Counted from the first letter of the stretch, positions 44,601 through 64,000 are shown. The stretch: DNA of 64,000 nucleotides from Cliona cf. orientalis (GCA_963930775.1 OZ005694.1:9502899-9566898); one strand, 5' to 3'. The notes: a model not told the origin generated them from the sequence alone. Made by a program: numbers and translations.

Positions 44601-44807
44601 AGAAATACTGTATATACATATGACGTTGACAGTCACATACACCACTGAACTATGAACAGTACTGCCATACTTCACAGTGGCATGTTTTCTCACCACAGCC
44701 TTTGGTATAACCGTTTCACTAATGATGGACGGAGAGCATTGAAAGCAGCAGCAGAGGAGAGAAACTCAAATTCTGACTTTACCAAACTAGATGTCAGTTT
44801 TAATTAA
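35621..44807 (+). CDS. NLR copy 2: main LRR exon array
   Basis: Exons: 35621-35698 (78 bp, two codons shorter than its copy-1 partner), 36271-36354, 36492-36575, 36802-36885, 37168-37251, 37626-37709, 37950-38033, 38118-38201, 38605-38688, 38786-38869, 40778-40861, 41864-41947, 42066-42149, 44339-44422, 44699-44807. All but the first and last are 84 bp, phase 2 to phase 2, one ribonuclease-inhibitor-type LRR each (for example SLEGNKINGAGAQALVEGL). The exon ending at 38033 uses a GC donor (AAA|GCAAGT). The final exon ends KLDVSFN-TAA followed by a donor, as in copy 1. A degenerate exon lies at 41,504-41,556. The array is shorter than in copy 1, and transposons enlarge several introns (38.9-39.4, 40.2-40.8 and 42.3-43.9 kb). 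Confidence 0.9.
38893..39428. repeat. MITE with CTGGTTAATAAGCGC ends
   Basis: The left end is ATCTGGTTAATAAGCGCAC and the right end is the degenerate inverse TTATTGACCAGACTTTAC. The interior repeats TAATAAGCGCATG-like phrases. Same family as 5,254-5,644; intronic in NLR copy 2. Confidence 0.65.
40199..40766. repeat. Element with a 144-bp palindrome, copy B
   Basis: An inverted-orientation relative of 18,319-18,880, with the hairpin now at the right end. The aligned intron of NLR copy 1 (12,225-12,243) reads straight through GTTTTATTATTCACATACAG, an empty site. Its right boundary is about 10 bp before the acceptor of the LRR exon at 40,778. Confidence 0.85.
41504..41556 (+). pseudogene. Degenerate LRR exon
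   Basis: After a good acceptor (catgtacag) the frame reads SLKGNSIGTA, then loses the GAQALAEGL core, runs into TAG and has no donor in the right place. It is the shortened remnant of one 84-bp LRR exon. The surrounding intron block is repeated at about 41,580-41,863, where the exon is intact. Confidence 0.75.
42256..42754. repeat. CATCCCCAGTA-ended element, copy A
   Basis: Terminal inverted repeats ACATCCCCAGTA and TACTGGGGATGT enclose 499 bp containing ATCGCAGAGATGGAGTCT and GCGCAAGGCTAGC. Related copies are at 42,887-43,424 and 58,312-59,361. It is absent from the aligned intron of NLR copy 1. Confidence 0.85.
42887..43424. repeat. CATCCCCAGTA-ended element, copy B
   Basis: Ends ATCTCCCCAGTA and TACTGGGGAGAT enclose 538 bp of the same family as copy A, only 130 bp away. 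It is also absent from NLR copy 1 (compare 16,020-16,070). Confidence 0.85.
43462..43985. other. Copy-2-specific intron insert
   Basis: About 0.5 kb lies between sequences that are adjacent in NLR copy 1 (near 16,083). It contains a TTTCGCCAAGCCCAGCTACC block, also seen at about 3,815 and 35,960, and a CCAATGAGAGCAGGTGG block, also seen at about 3,940 and 4,670. It looks like an inverted-repeat element of that family, with end TATACGGTA near 43,869. No gene seen. Confidence 0.55.
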
Positions 44808-45460
44808 CGTAAGTGCATTTGCTGGACCAGTGCATACAATGAACCAAATTAACTATCTCAGAATAATTGAAACTTATAAGCCGGCCTGTGATGTACACTG
44901 TATCTCGATCGTACTTACTGTTGCTTTTGTCTTCCTCAGGGATTAATTACTGGGTCTCCAGAGAAGGAGGGGCCAGTGGAGGCCACTGGAGGGTGCCCAG
45001 AGAGATAGTGATGAGACCACATGGACTACTACGGTACATGTACATCTAGCTACTGAGCTGGAGTCTATTCAGTGCATGCAGGCGAGGTAGCTAGGGCATA
45101 GTTAGTGTTATATATATAGCTAGCCTAGGTGCGGTGATCCATGCAAGTGACTGCAGTGGAATAACTTATTAATTTTTAGCTCTATTTATTAGGCCCGGTG
45201 GTATTGATTAGCCATATAGACACAATTAAGTACGTACATACGTCTCTTTAATTTTTGTCCATGGCCTTCTGTATTTATATCAAGTTTTTTGTACAAATCT
45301 ACATGTCACAGTCATACATTCTCATGTGCTTATAATGCAATGACACGTACCTAAGTTGTAAGTTGGTGTATACAAGTACATGCTAGTACCAACGAGAGTT
45401 TATGTGGGGGTGGAGCTTGCAGTGATCATAGTGTGCTTCAAATAGAACAAATTATAGTCA
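44808..45460 (+). other. NLR copy 2 3' UTR and spacer to paraplegin
   Basis: The stop codon is followed at once by a donor (CGTAAGTGC). An acceptor near 44,940 (cttcctcag|GGATTAATT) begins the presumed 3'-UTR exon, as in copy 1. The rest, up to the paraplegin ATG, shows no other gene and aligns with 16,887-17,732. Confidence 0.55.
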
Positions 45461-51107
<5,647 letters not shown>

Positions 51108-51394
51108 TAATAATTATTATACTGATACTTGTTTGTCTGTTCCCCTCACCACTGCATCTAATGTGATGCATTTCAACAAAAGATTATCAATGAATAACAC
51201 ACTCTTGATCATAGCTACTGATCAGCCTACAAAAATAATAATATTATGTGCACAATTCTATAATTGTGCACTATAACAGCTAAGAATGTTATACTCTACG
51301 AAACTACAAAGTCAGGTTCTCACTAAACTATTGCTAGCTATATACTTCAGTTTTTCTTTGATATACCGTAGTGTGGCAGAATTAGTTCGTTCAA
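51108..51394. other. Gap between paraplegin and the secreted-protein gene
   Basis: AT-rich sequence holding the convergent 3' ends of two genes. There is no clear AATAAA. Candidate 3'-UTR runs of TAATAA occur just after the paraplegin stop. Confidence 0.4.
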
Positions 51395-51871
51395 TCAATC
51401 GAGCAGGCGCAAGAGAAGCTCCTGAAGGCGTGAATTTTCACCGTCAATCATATTATCAAAGTCATAGTCATCATCGTCACCCTCAGCCATGGCAATGGAC
51501 AATTCCTTGGGCTTCGAGTATTTCTCAATTATTGGATTAATAATACTGTAGAAGCGTTGCCTATCTTTATGTGAGCTTACCCTGAACCATGCTGAACCAC
51601 GAGTTTTTTTTATAAGCTCATCTTGTACAGCTTTCACTGCCGCCGTGCAATCACCAGATATGTGGTAAACTTTATCTACTCCAGGATTGTCTTTGGGATC
51701 GGGTTCGGTTTTTAGAGTGTGAATTCCAACGACTGTATACAACTTGACATGTTTGGCTCCCTGTGCCGTACCCGTAATGACGTAAATTGTGCACTTGTTA
51801 GTAGCTTGAACAGTCTCAAGCATCAACAGTGCACCAAGTGAGAACACAAGAATGATGACCAGCTTTCCCAT
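51395..51871 (-). CDS. Predicted secreted protein, 158 residues, unknown family
   Basis: An uninterrupted frame of 158 codons on the minus strand. It begins with a classic signal peptide (MGKLVIILVFSLGALLML, then ETVQATNKC with a likely cut after VQA). The mature part has only two clear cysteines (NKCTIYV and SGDCTAA), a mixed alpha/beta pattern, and an acidic tail (GDDDDYDFD) ending LLLRLLD. I do not recognise the family. The frame is bounded by stops, starts at the first Met and has coding-like composition, unlike the AT-rich surroundings. It sits between the 3' ends of paraplegin (opposite strand) and ITFG1 (same strand). Expression is unproven. Confidence 0.7.
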   Translation of the reverse strand: MGKLVIILVFSLGALLMLETVQATNKCTIYVITGTAQGAKHVKLYTVVGIHTLKTEPDPKDNPGVDKVYHISGDCTAAVKAVQDELIKKTRGSAWFRVSSHKDRQRFYSIINPIIEKYSKPKELSIAMAEGDDDDYDFDNMIDGENSRLQELLLRLLD

Positions 51872-52851
51872 GGCTAGTTGGCGGCCAACTGTTTATAGCT
51901 GTGCTTTTGGATGTTCAGATCTTTCTCTGATGGGTGATTTTCACGTTGCTGGTTGCTCGAGTTGGGCTCCTTCCTTCGTAGGATGGTGGTGATCAAACGT
52001 ATGCACGCATGCATTTATACACAACACTGCAAACCCTATAGTGCTGTACTTCCTCTCTGTCTGCTTCTGCATAGCTATCTACCAAGAGTGGTAATGATAA
52101 TTAATATAATTTTTATACGCTTGAATCTTTATTATGCTTTTCCTCGTGCAAAGTCAAGTGTATGGTTTCAGAGGATTCTTGTGACTGTGATATTATGAGT
52201 GATCTCATTAGTTTGAGGTATTGTGAAGAAGGTAACTTGGTTACTAATAATAGAGCAGTTTAGCTTCTGTTTGCGGTGCTTTGAGGCAAGAAAATAATTT
52301 TTTTGTGTAAGACGTGTGATCCCATTAATTATTATTTAAGGTATTGTAATTGTGAAGAAGGCAGCTTGGTTGCCAATAATAGACCAGTTTAGCTTCTGTT
52401 TATCTCTAGATAATAAGTCGGATTGCTTATACCCAACATGCATGCAGGAATTAGCCATTTTGTGGGCATATAATTATAATAATTATATTATTAAAACTTA
52501 ACATGTGATGTTTATATTCCGCCACCGGTAGCGTTTATTGAATTAGCCGTAACATGCCGGTATTGTTGAAATGTTGTATAGTACGTACCGAAACCGTGCA
52601 AAACAAAGGATACCAATTACTGCCGAAGTCGCTTACAAGACTTTAGCTAGTTCCCACAGGAAAACCGGTACCAGTATATTAATAATATTATTCTAGCTCC
52701 TGCACGCAAGACCTAGTATAACTGAATTGTAATGAGCCAGCTTATAGTAACACTTTTAGTGTAACTTCAGGTGTGGTATAATATACTATGGGGGTGGGGG
52801 ACAGTTGCAGGAAACTATTATTACAAAATTAATCAATTAAGCCAAATTTTT
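51872..52851. other. Upstream region of the secreted-protein gene; no other gene seen
   Basis: About 1 kb of AT-rich DNA. It contains two similar blocks (about 52,200-52,275 and 52,318-52,400, sharing GGTATTGTGAAGAAGG and AATAATAGA.CAGTTTAGCTTCTG), a short local duplication. The promoter of the 51,395-51,871 gene should lie here. I see no exon. Confidence 0.5.
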
Positions 52852-57499
<4,648 letters not shown>

Positions 57500-57916
57500 T
57501 CTATTAAAAGCGCATGCGTATGCGTTTGTGTGTTTTGTTCCTCGTCCCGCGTTTCCTGGACTGCAAAGAATCAATTATAGGCGGCCATAATCGAACCTTT
57601 CTTCGTATATGAACTATTGTAAGTGCAAAAGAAACCGATCATTTTGACAGATTTTAATTTGACTATTCCAATTATTGGGCTTTTCCATTTATTAAACACC
57701 CCCAAGGAAGATCCATAATTACTTCTGAGGGGTGTAAATTTATGCCATTTTAATGAGTTCTTGACGGGTACAAATAGATTTTTTAATGAGTCTTGGAGGG
57801 ATCAAGTCCTTTTTGTTTGATTCTTGATGGTTGAAATCAATAATTAGGCTTCCTGAGGGGGTAAATCAAAATTTGGTCTTCCGGGGGTGTATCTTTACAT
57901 ATCGGAATAGCCCATT

Positions 57917-58309
57917 GTGTATTGTACCAGTGTACGCAACGTCTTGCTGTACAAAGGAATGTGGCAAAGTGATCAATGTTCGTGCTGTTGCTCCTATTGT
58001 GGAGTGTTGATCGATCAAATAATAATAATTGCCTGTCTTAGTTGTGGGGAGAGTTTTAGGAAGCGAGGTAGACCACAGAAAACGGCCGAAGTTGATGGCT
58101 TTTCGGTAGGCCGTAATGGTGGTAGACCCCGCAATACTACCAGAGAAACTGGCTCCTTCGTTGTTGATGATCATCCCTGTGGGATAAACCAGGAAGCAGG
58201 CTTTGCTGTCAGTGATGGACGACTACGTGGTATCACCCAAGAAGCAGGCTTTTCTGTTTGTAATGGTCGACCAACTAGAGAGGCTGGTAGCAATGTAAGT
58301 GGTGGATGA
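57917..58309 (+). pseudogene. Repeat-protein fragment with CxxC and GRP motifs
   Basis: An open frame of 130 codons. Cysteine pairs (CSCCCSYCG ... CLSCG) resemble a zinc ribbon. FRKRGRPQK, an AT-hook-like stretch, follows, then four to five imperfect 15-17-residue units of the form GRPxGITQEAGFxVxxG. The frame ends just before the transposon at 58,312, suggesting a gene or mobile-element protein cut off by the insertion. I do not recognise the family and cannot find partner exons. It could be an expressed exon or a relic. Confidence 0.4.
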
Positions 58310-58523
58310 ACACATCCCCAGTAGCTGCATAATTCTAATGGTACATGTGGGAAAAGGTCATCAACATAGTACAAGCCACAGTGCCTCAATCGCAGAGATG
58401 GAGTCTAAGATCGAGTCTCGACCTCGACAGGGACAAGTTTCGATGCTTCAATCACAGGAGATTAACTCGACAGCGCAGTACAGCTTCCGAACTTCAGATC
58501 AGTCATGGCATGATGCGTGCTAT

Positions 58524-59075
58524 CAAGAGTGTATTAGGAAGAGTATGTAGCTCCTGTATGTTAGTAGTGTGCTTATGTAGTGTGATGGTGGCCTCACAGC
58601 ACGTAGTCAGAGGAGGTAGGACAGGCTCTAGTATAGACTTTCGTGAAGGTTCTTAGAGGATATCGTTGCGATTTTCGAACTCAGCGCTATTGATTTAGTG
58701 GGGGAGCCCCTCTTAGTAGCAGCTGATTAACATTCCAAAGACCTAAAATTGCTCTACAGTGCTAACTATGAGGGGCTCCCCCACTAAATCATAGCAGGTA
58801 CTGAGTTTCAAGTAGATACCAGACAAATGCTGTACAAGTGCATGATTTTGTGAAAACTGTGTGGCCACAAGCCTATGAATAATACTGCAGGGTAGTCCCT
58901 TGCATTGGTGGGCCAGACACTGTGCAGCACACCTGCAACCACACAGCCACGTGTATGATCACTGTGTAAACCAAACATGAATTCTGCATAGCTATGGTTA
59001 GGCTGGCACACCACCATTTTACAGTGTAGAGCTTGCTCGCCCACGCAGTTACGTACTCTTCCTAATACACTCTTG
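58524..59075. mobile_element. Nested DNA element with 7-bp target duplication
   Basis: 22-bp perfect terminal inverted repeats (58,524-58,545 and 59,054-59,075; CAAGAGTGTATTAGG...) are flanked by GTGCTAT on both sides (58,517-58,523 and 59,076-59,082). The uninterrupted relatives at 42,470 and 43,130 show the empty site (GTGCTATAAATAGCGC; ATGCTATATATAGCGC). It has hAT-like features, but a 7-bp rather than 8-bp duplication is seen. Confidence 0.85.
58691..58791. repeat. 101-bp hairpin nested inside the nested element
   Basis: Perfect 22-bp inverted arms at 58,691-58,712 and 58,770-58,791 (TGATTTAGTGGGGGAGCC...). This is a third level of nesting or an internal hairpin of the element; I cannot tell which. 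Confidence 0.7.
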
Positions 59076-59361
59076 GTGCTATGTATAGCGCAAGGCTAGT
59101 TTTATTTATCCACAGGATTATATATATCAGCCAAGAGAATGCGTGAAGTTCGGCCAGCGGTACTTGTCGGAGAAAGTAGCACTCAGCTTTAATATATTCG
59201 CTGGATACAGGTGTCAGATACTCTACGTATGTACCAATTTTTAAGTATCTGATGCCTGCAGTAATTATGAGGAAATTCAAGGGTGCCCTGTCATAACTAG
59301 TTCATAGATTACACCATAATTACCTCATAACCACAGAAAAGTAAATTGCTACTAGGGATGT

Positions 59362-60082
59362 AATGAATCTGATATGAAATCTAGTGCTAGATCACAGGTG
59401 ACTAGATATAGATGTGGATTGTGCGGCTGGCTAGGCTCTATGGTGTTTCCTATCCACGTCCACGTCGACGTTGTGAGAGAGCATGCGGGCATGCGGTTGG
59501 TCATTATATATAAATATCATTATGTAACCACTGAACCTTGCCCACTTCCTGTGGTTTGTAAGCATGTGGGAAACAATACAGTGGCCTAAGTCTCGTGCTC
59601 ATCCCCTCCTATGCGTATGCACCACTAGCGCTACTGGTGGACATTCTAATCACAAATCGCAGGATCTGTCAAATATAAAGTGCTTGTTCTCATTTAATTT
59701 GTAAGTGAAATCATACTATCCCAGGGTTCTCCCCAGAATTTTGAGTGGGAGTAAATCTTTAGATGTGTAGGGGGATACAAGCCTACAGCCTATAGTAATG
59801 GACTTGTAAACTGTGGTTACTATGAAATTAGTGGTTAATTGACTATGGCACTCCCTGGTTACTATGGAATTAGTAGTTGTAGGCATGCCCAAAGCATTTA
59901 TGTAGCCATTTGCAGTGCATCGTAGCTAGGTGAAATTTGAGCTAGCAACTGGTTGGCCCTTTACCAGAACCAACCAGTGTGGGGAGAACCCTGCCATGCC
60001 CTATAGCTATTTTGTACAGTGAATTACATGTACTATTTTTGTATATCTATGTAGCTATATACTAGCAGACGATCTAATCGAA
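59362..60082. other. Intergenic, upstream of the CARD exon
   Basis: Holds an inverted pair typical of small MITEs: TCCCAGGGTTCTCCCCAGAA near 59,719 and GTGTGGGGAGAACCCTG near 59,978. No exon or RNA gene seen. Confidence 0.5.
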
Positions 60083-60464
60083 ATGGCAGAATCTGTTGAA
60101 TTTGAAATTCTCATTCGCCACACAACTGATCTTCAAGTAGCAGTCAGGGCAAATCTCACTCCCCTCGGTGCTCAACTTGTCTCTGCTCAAATTATCACTC
60201 ACGGCCAGTATAGTAAAATCAGAAATGCCCACCGACCAGTGGACGAAAGGGGGGCTGATTTAGTTGAATATATCCAAAACAAAGTGCTCCAAAATCCTCA
60301 GCATTATCATACTTTTATTGATGTTCTACGGAGTGATCTGTCCCAGTATGGGGATATTCTAGCGAAACTAGAGCAAGCTAGGTTGTCACAGGTATCGGAG
60401 CGGCAATTCGTGATCCCACAACCCCCACCGCTGAGAAAAGACGACAATCAACTTCCTGCTCAAG
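60083..60464 (+). CDS. First exon of another CARD-domain gene
   Basis: The ATG opens a frame MAESVEFEILIRHTTDLQVA that encodes a CARD-like six-helix pattern (LTPLGAQLVSAQIITHGQY ... LVEYIQNKVLQNPQHYHTF ... LRSDLSQYGDILAKLEQ), followed by a Pro-rich linker (VIPQPPPLRKDD). A donor follows CAA-G|GTATCT at 60,464. The length and layout match the N-terminal exons of sponge NLR genes, so a third NLR or a CARD adaptor is likely, but the next exon is not recognisable in the remaining window. The reading frame continues past the donor for about 50 codons of low-quality sequence, which I regard as intron. Confidence 0.65.
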
Positions 60465-62155
60465 GTATCTTGTTTTTGTTGGTCTTATCCCGATTCTGCA
60501 TGTATACAGGGGACATTTCCAGTCTTGGACCCCTCTCCCCCCACCCCTTTACTAAATGGCGTCATGGACTTGAAGACAGTGGTGGACAACTGACATATAT
60601 ACTTGTAGCTAGAACAATCTAGCTCAAGGACATAATTATTAATTCATGCTAATATTAGCATCATGGCCCAGACCCCCTCCCCTAGCCCTCATGATGATGT
60701 TAACGTCGTAGCTAATGGCTCTAAATCTATTAATTTTTAGAAAGATATCATATGTGTAGTTACTATATTATGTGACTAGATCTGAGAAAACCCGCCATAT
60801 TGGTCAATCCATGAAAATTTAGTTAGCTGTATATTTGGATAGCTGTATCATAGGGCTAACCTGCTTCCAAGTCTGACACATCGCGTACTTTTGTTGTGGA
60901 GATACAGTGCTTTGTTTGCAATCGTGCCACACCCTCAATAATCGAGAAATTACGGTCTAAAGGCGTTGCTATGCACGTGTATGGCATTTCTGTATACTAC
61001 GCATGAACCGGAAATGGACCTGGGTACGGTGGAGCCATTCGAAATGAACGTAAAGATGGAGCAAAGGTCGGATTTCGATGTTGACAACGTCGGCAATTGT
61101 TCTTTGATGCCCAAGAAGCTAAAAAGGTGAGCGAACGTACAGTAGTTCGATGAATCTAGCTGTAACCAGATAGAGAATTCTAATTAGCGCCCATAGCAAC
61201 GGGCTCCGTGTACTGCAGCTATACTGACTACGTAGGTCAAAATGAAGGCTTATTTCGCCTTGGTAATTAACTTACGTTTACCCTCCGTAGGCGGTGGCAA
61301 CAGTTAGTAGAAGGATTCTTTGACATAAATATGGCAAAAACTGGACTTTGATATTTTTTGATTGTTGATACTACTAAAAACGCGCATTGCGCCATATGCG
61401 CGTTTGACAAATATGCCGGGTCATCTCAGATCCGGTCACATATTATATACTGGGCATAATATATTTCGCATGACCGACGTACCATAGTATATATTGTATA
61501 CAATACGCGTACAGCTGTACCATTTCGGTGCTGTGAGATTTATTGGGGCGAGCCTGAGTTAACCCAACATATGGTTTGGCACCAATGGTGTTCTTTATTA
61601 GTGGTAATACAAACAGGGTTTCATTTAGGATTTTTGTCAAGGGGGGGGGGGGGGCAAACGCGACAATTTCGGAGTTAAGGGGGGACAAAGATTAGTATGT
61701 TTTTCCATCCATGAAGAATGACGTGCTCATTAACTTAATTATATTAGGGGGTCTGGGGGTATGCTCTCCCAGGAAAATTTTTTAATGTTTCAACCTCTGA
61801 GACTGTTTCTGGTGGCTTCTGAGCGCTAGGATGGGGAAAGTCTGTCAGTAATATCCACTAGTTCCCCTCTATTTCATGTCAAATGTTTGGGATGTTTGTC
61901 TCCTGCCACGCGTAGCGTGAAGCCTCAGCTAGTTTATGGCTTAAAAATAAGCATAACTGCCGCTTTGGACACTTTCACCATTTAAATCTTTTACTTGTGC
62001 ATGTATTGCATGTATGGATGATGGCTACTCTCAGGGGGGGGGGGCGAGTGACTCCCTCCCCCCCCCCCAAATGAAACCCTGACAAACAAACATGCATGCA
62101 AATGTATGTATGGTTGTTAATTATCTTCTAGTGTTACTTTGAATTATCTCATATA
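60465..62155. other. Unresolved region after the CARD exon
   Basis: Contains one doubtful short exon (61,014-61,126), poly-G and poly-C runs near 61,641 and 62,034, and fragments typical of degraded MITEs. No exon of the CARD gene can be supported. Confidence 0.4.
61014..61126 (+). CDS. Possible short first exon
   Basis: An ATG opens MDLGTVEPFEMNVKMEQRSD and runs to KKLKR, where a consensus donor follows (AAAAG|GTGAGC). The same segment recurs in degraded form at about 63,725-63,835 (GAATGTAAAGATTGAGCAA), where the frame is closed. It could be the first exon of an unseen gene or part of a repeated element; no family recognised. Confidence 0.3.
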
Positions 62156-62632
62156 CAGTGGAACCCCTCTAAAGCGGACACCATTGGGACCAAAAATTTT
62201 GTCCGTTGTAGCGAGGTGTCCTTTGCTCAGGGGTTAGTGGTTGACCACGCCCCTCCTACAATCGCGGCCAGCTATGATAAAGCACTACTGCGGACGACGA
62301 TGAAGACCGTATTGATGAGAGATCTGTCAACTGACAGCTTCTAAGCAAAGAATATGAGACATATTTAGGCTTTACTGTAGTTACTGGTCGCTGAAATCGA
62401 CCGATTTGAATGGTGGGTATGGCCTAACTGTCCGTTGTGCGAGGTTGTTTACTATTGCCCAGGCTCGAACGGGACCAAAATAAGTGTCCGTTATACGGAA
62501 TAGCGGGGTGTCCGCTATTGAGGGGGTTTGAATGTATTGAAGTCTATGAAAATACAATCCGGACATTCAGAATTGTCCGTTATATCGCAGGTGTCCGTCG
62601 TTGAGGGGTGTCCGCTAAGCGGGGTTCCACTG
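62156..62632. mobile_element. CAGTGGAACCCC-type DNA element
   Basis: Ends CAGTGGAACCCCTCTAAAGC and GCGGGGTTCCACTG, flanked by TA on both sides. The interior repeats GTCCG..AT.GAGG.GTGTCC phrases. TA duplication and CAGTGG ends suggest a Tc1/mariner or pogo-type non-autonomous element. Relative of 19,227-19,428. Confidence 0.8.
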
Positions 62633-62798
62633 TATATATCTCTAGAAAAATCCGGCATAATTATTAATTTGTGAAAGTTGACATTTTTGATAAACTCTAC
62701 CCTGGAGTTGCACTAGTGGCCAAAAAAATTTTTTGATTCATTGTATGCATCATTGAACGGCGGTGTGAGCTAATGTTAAACAGAACCAGGACTGTAAC

Positions 62799-63619
62799 TA
62801 GCCTCATCCCCAGGCCTTCTGTGGAGGAGGGGGAGAAAAGGCCTGGTATCCACTATATGCGCATGCATTGCTGTTATTCAGATTTTGAATAATCCGATTA
62901 TGTACGGATGCTGCCTAGTATACTTGCCCTTTGACCTTAATTCATCGTGCTCAATGTACTTAGAAATGGCAGGCTTAGACAGTTCAAGTTTCGAGCGAGA
63001 TTTCGAGGTAGTTTGAGTGACATCCATCGATCGACAAAGGCCTCTGAACAGCGTGGGCATGTGTGTAGTGCAATCACTAGTAAAAAGGTCAGGAGGTCAT
63101 CCTGTATTCTTTAGACATAATGTGGACCGTTTCACTTGTTAGCATATGGTAGGAATTGGTCACTTTTACGGTAAATTATACGGAAAATGTAGTGCATGTG
63201 CATGCAGTGGCGTAGCCGGGGGGGGGGGGGGGGGGGGGGGCTGCTCAGGGTGCTCAAGCACCCCCTTCTGCTCTTGGCATAGTTCACATAGTCCATAAAA
63301 CAGCCTCATCCAGCACCCTTAGCTACTTCAAACCATCAGCTACTACAAAGAAATAACTTAGAAGACAGTTAGAAACTCTTCTTTTGGCCGAAAACCTTGA
63401 GCTAGCTTGCTAGCTACATTCAGAATGCGTTCTCTGACAATATGAACTTTGACCTTACTGGTTAGTAAGTGGGTGTGGCTTAAACATTTGCACGCACGCT
63501 TTTCACACGTAGTCCAGCACCCCCTTACCTAAAATCCTGGCTACACCCCCTGATGCGCATGCAGTGGATACCAGGCCTTCTCTCCCCCTCCCCCCTCAGA
63601 AGGCCTGGGGACAAGGCTA
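62799..63619. mobile_element. TAGCCTC-ended element with 9-bp target duplication (MULE-like)
   Basis: Ends TAGCCTCATCCCCAGGCC and GGCCTGGGGACAAGGCTA, with exact 9-bp flanks GACTGTAAC (62,790-62,798 and 63,620-63,628). Arms extend about 75 bp to TATGCGCATGC/GATGCGCATGC. It is the same family as 7,909-8,277. A second element is nested inside at 63,208-63,551. Confidence 0.85.
63208..63551. repeat. Nested GGCGTAGCC / GGCTACACC element
   Basis: It begins TGGCGTAGCCGGG with a poly-G run and ends ATCCTGGCTACACCCCCT, enclosing CAGCACCCTTAGC and AGCACCCCCTTACC phrases. It sits inside the right part of the MULE-like element. Confidence 0.65.
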
Positions 63620-64000
63620 GACTGTAACTCACCTGCAAGTTTGAGACAGCTGCACTTTGTTCAGGATTTTGCTACATGCACAGAAACCAAGACAATACAG
63701 TCTGATGGCGTTGCTACTGCGTGGGTGGAACTGTTCAAAATGAATGTAAAGATTGAGCAAGGGTTGAGTTTCGTCATCAATGACAGCTGCTTGTTCTTCG
63801 ATGCCTATGAAGCTTAAAGGAGCGAACGTACAGTTAATTTTAACCGTACTACACAGCCACTATAAGCAGGGAATAGGTACACCACAAGTAGGCACACTAT
63901 ATACAAGCTGCATCACAAACGCTGTATTTTTATTGGCTACGACTGTCGACCCATGTGCTTTCTGCTCGTGTGCACAATATGTAGGTAAGGGTCGTCAGCT

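Larger units (their letters stand above)
58312..59361. mobile_element. CATCCCCAGTA-ended element, copy C, interrupted
   Basis: It begins ACATCCCCAGTAGCTGC and ends with the degenerate TACTAGGGATGT. It is the same family as 42,256-42,754 and 42,887-43,424 but twice as long because another element (58,524-59,075) sits inside. Without the insert it would be about 490 bp, matching its relatives. Confidence 0.85.

Overview
The window looks like nuclear DNA of a demosponge (Amphimedon-like). This is inferred, not proven. Its genes are split by many short GT-AG introns, and it carries two long NOD-like receptor (NLR) genes with CARD, DEATH, NACHT and leucine-rich-repeat exons. It also has clear animal orthologues of paraplegin (SPG7) and ITFG1, and dozens of short inverted-repeat transposons. 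Nothing suggests a bacterial operon, a CRISPR array or a viral genome.

Layout. 1-789: no gene, but a perfect 110-bp foldback ends 11 bp before the first visible exon. 790-16,886 (+): NLR copy 1, with a NACHT exon followed by about 20 LRR exons; a broken retroelement fossil sits in one intron (about 12.5-15.2 kb). 17,733-19,666 (+): a dead duplicate of the first two paraplegin exons. 20,170-28,278 (+): the 3' part of an IRS-type PTB docking-protein gene (DOK/FRS-like), with a 5.5-kb intron full of nested DNA elements. 28,592-44,807 (+): NLR copy 2, with CARD, DEATH, NACHT and LRR exons. 45,461-51,107 (+): the complete paraplegin gene, 18 exons. 51,395-51,871 (-): a single-exon predicted secreted protein. 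52,852-57,499 (-): ITFG1-like gene, 13 exons. 57.9-59.4 kb: a repeat-protein remnant and nested transposons. 60,083-60,464 (+): the first exon of another CARD gene. 61-64 kb: mostly transposon sequence.

Main interpretation. The two NLR genes and the 5' end of paraplegin form a tandem segmental duplication. Homology stops sharply in paraplegin intron 2 (about 19,672 and 46,403). At that seam the paraplegin copy has lost its 3' part and the PTB gene lacks its 5' part, as expected if the unit ran from inside one flanking gene to inside the other. Because the copies align through their introns, each serves as an empty-site control for the other: several transposons, a 1.1-kb element built around a palindromic minisatellite, and the retroelement are present in only one copy and can be dated as later than the duplication.

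Function. The NLR proteins are predicted cytosolic innate receptors: CARD and DEATH domains for signalling, NACHT for ATP-driven oligomerisation, LRRs for sensing. The LRR array is built from 84-bp exons that all begin and end in the same codon phase, so exons can be skipped, gained or lost without a frameshift, and the two copies already differ in exon content. Paraplegin is a mitochondrial inner-membrane protease and ITFG1 a membrane-anchored beta-propeller protein; both look like ordinary single-copy genes beside the NLR cluster.
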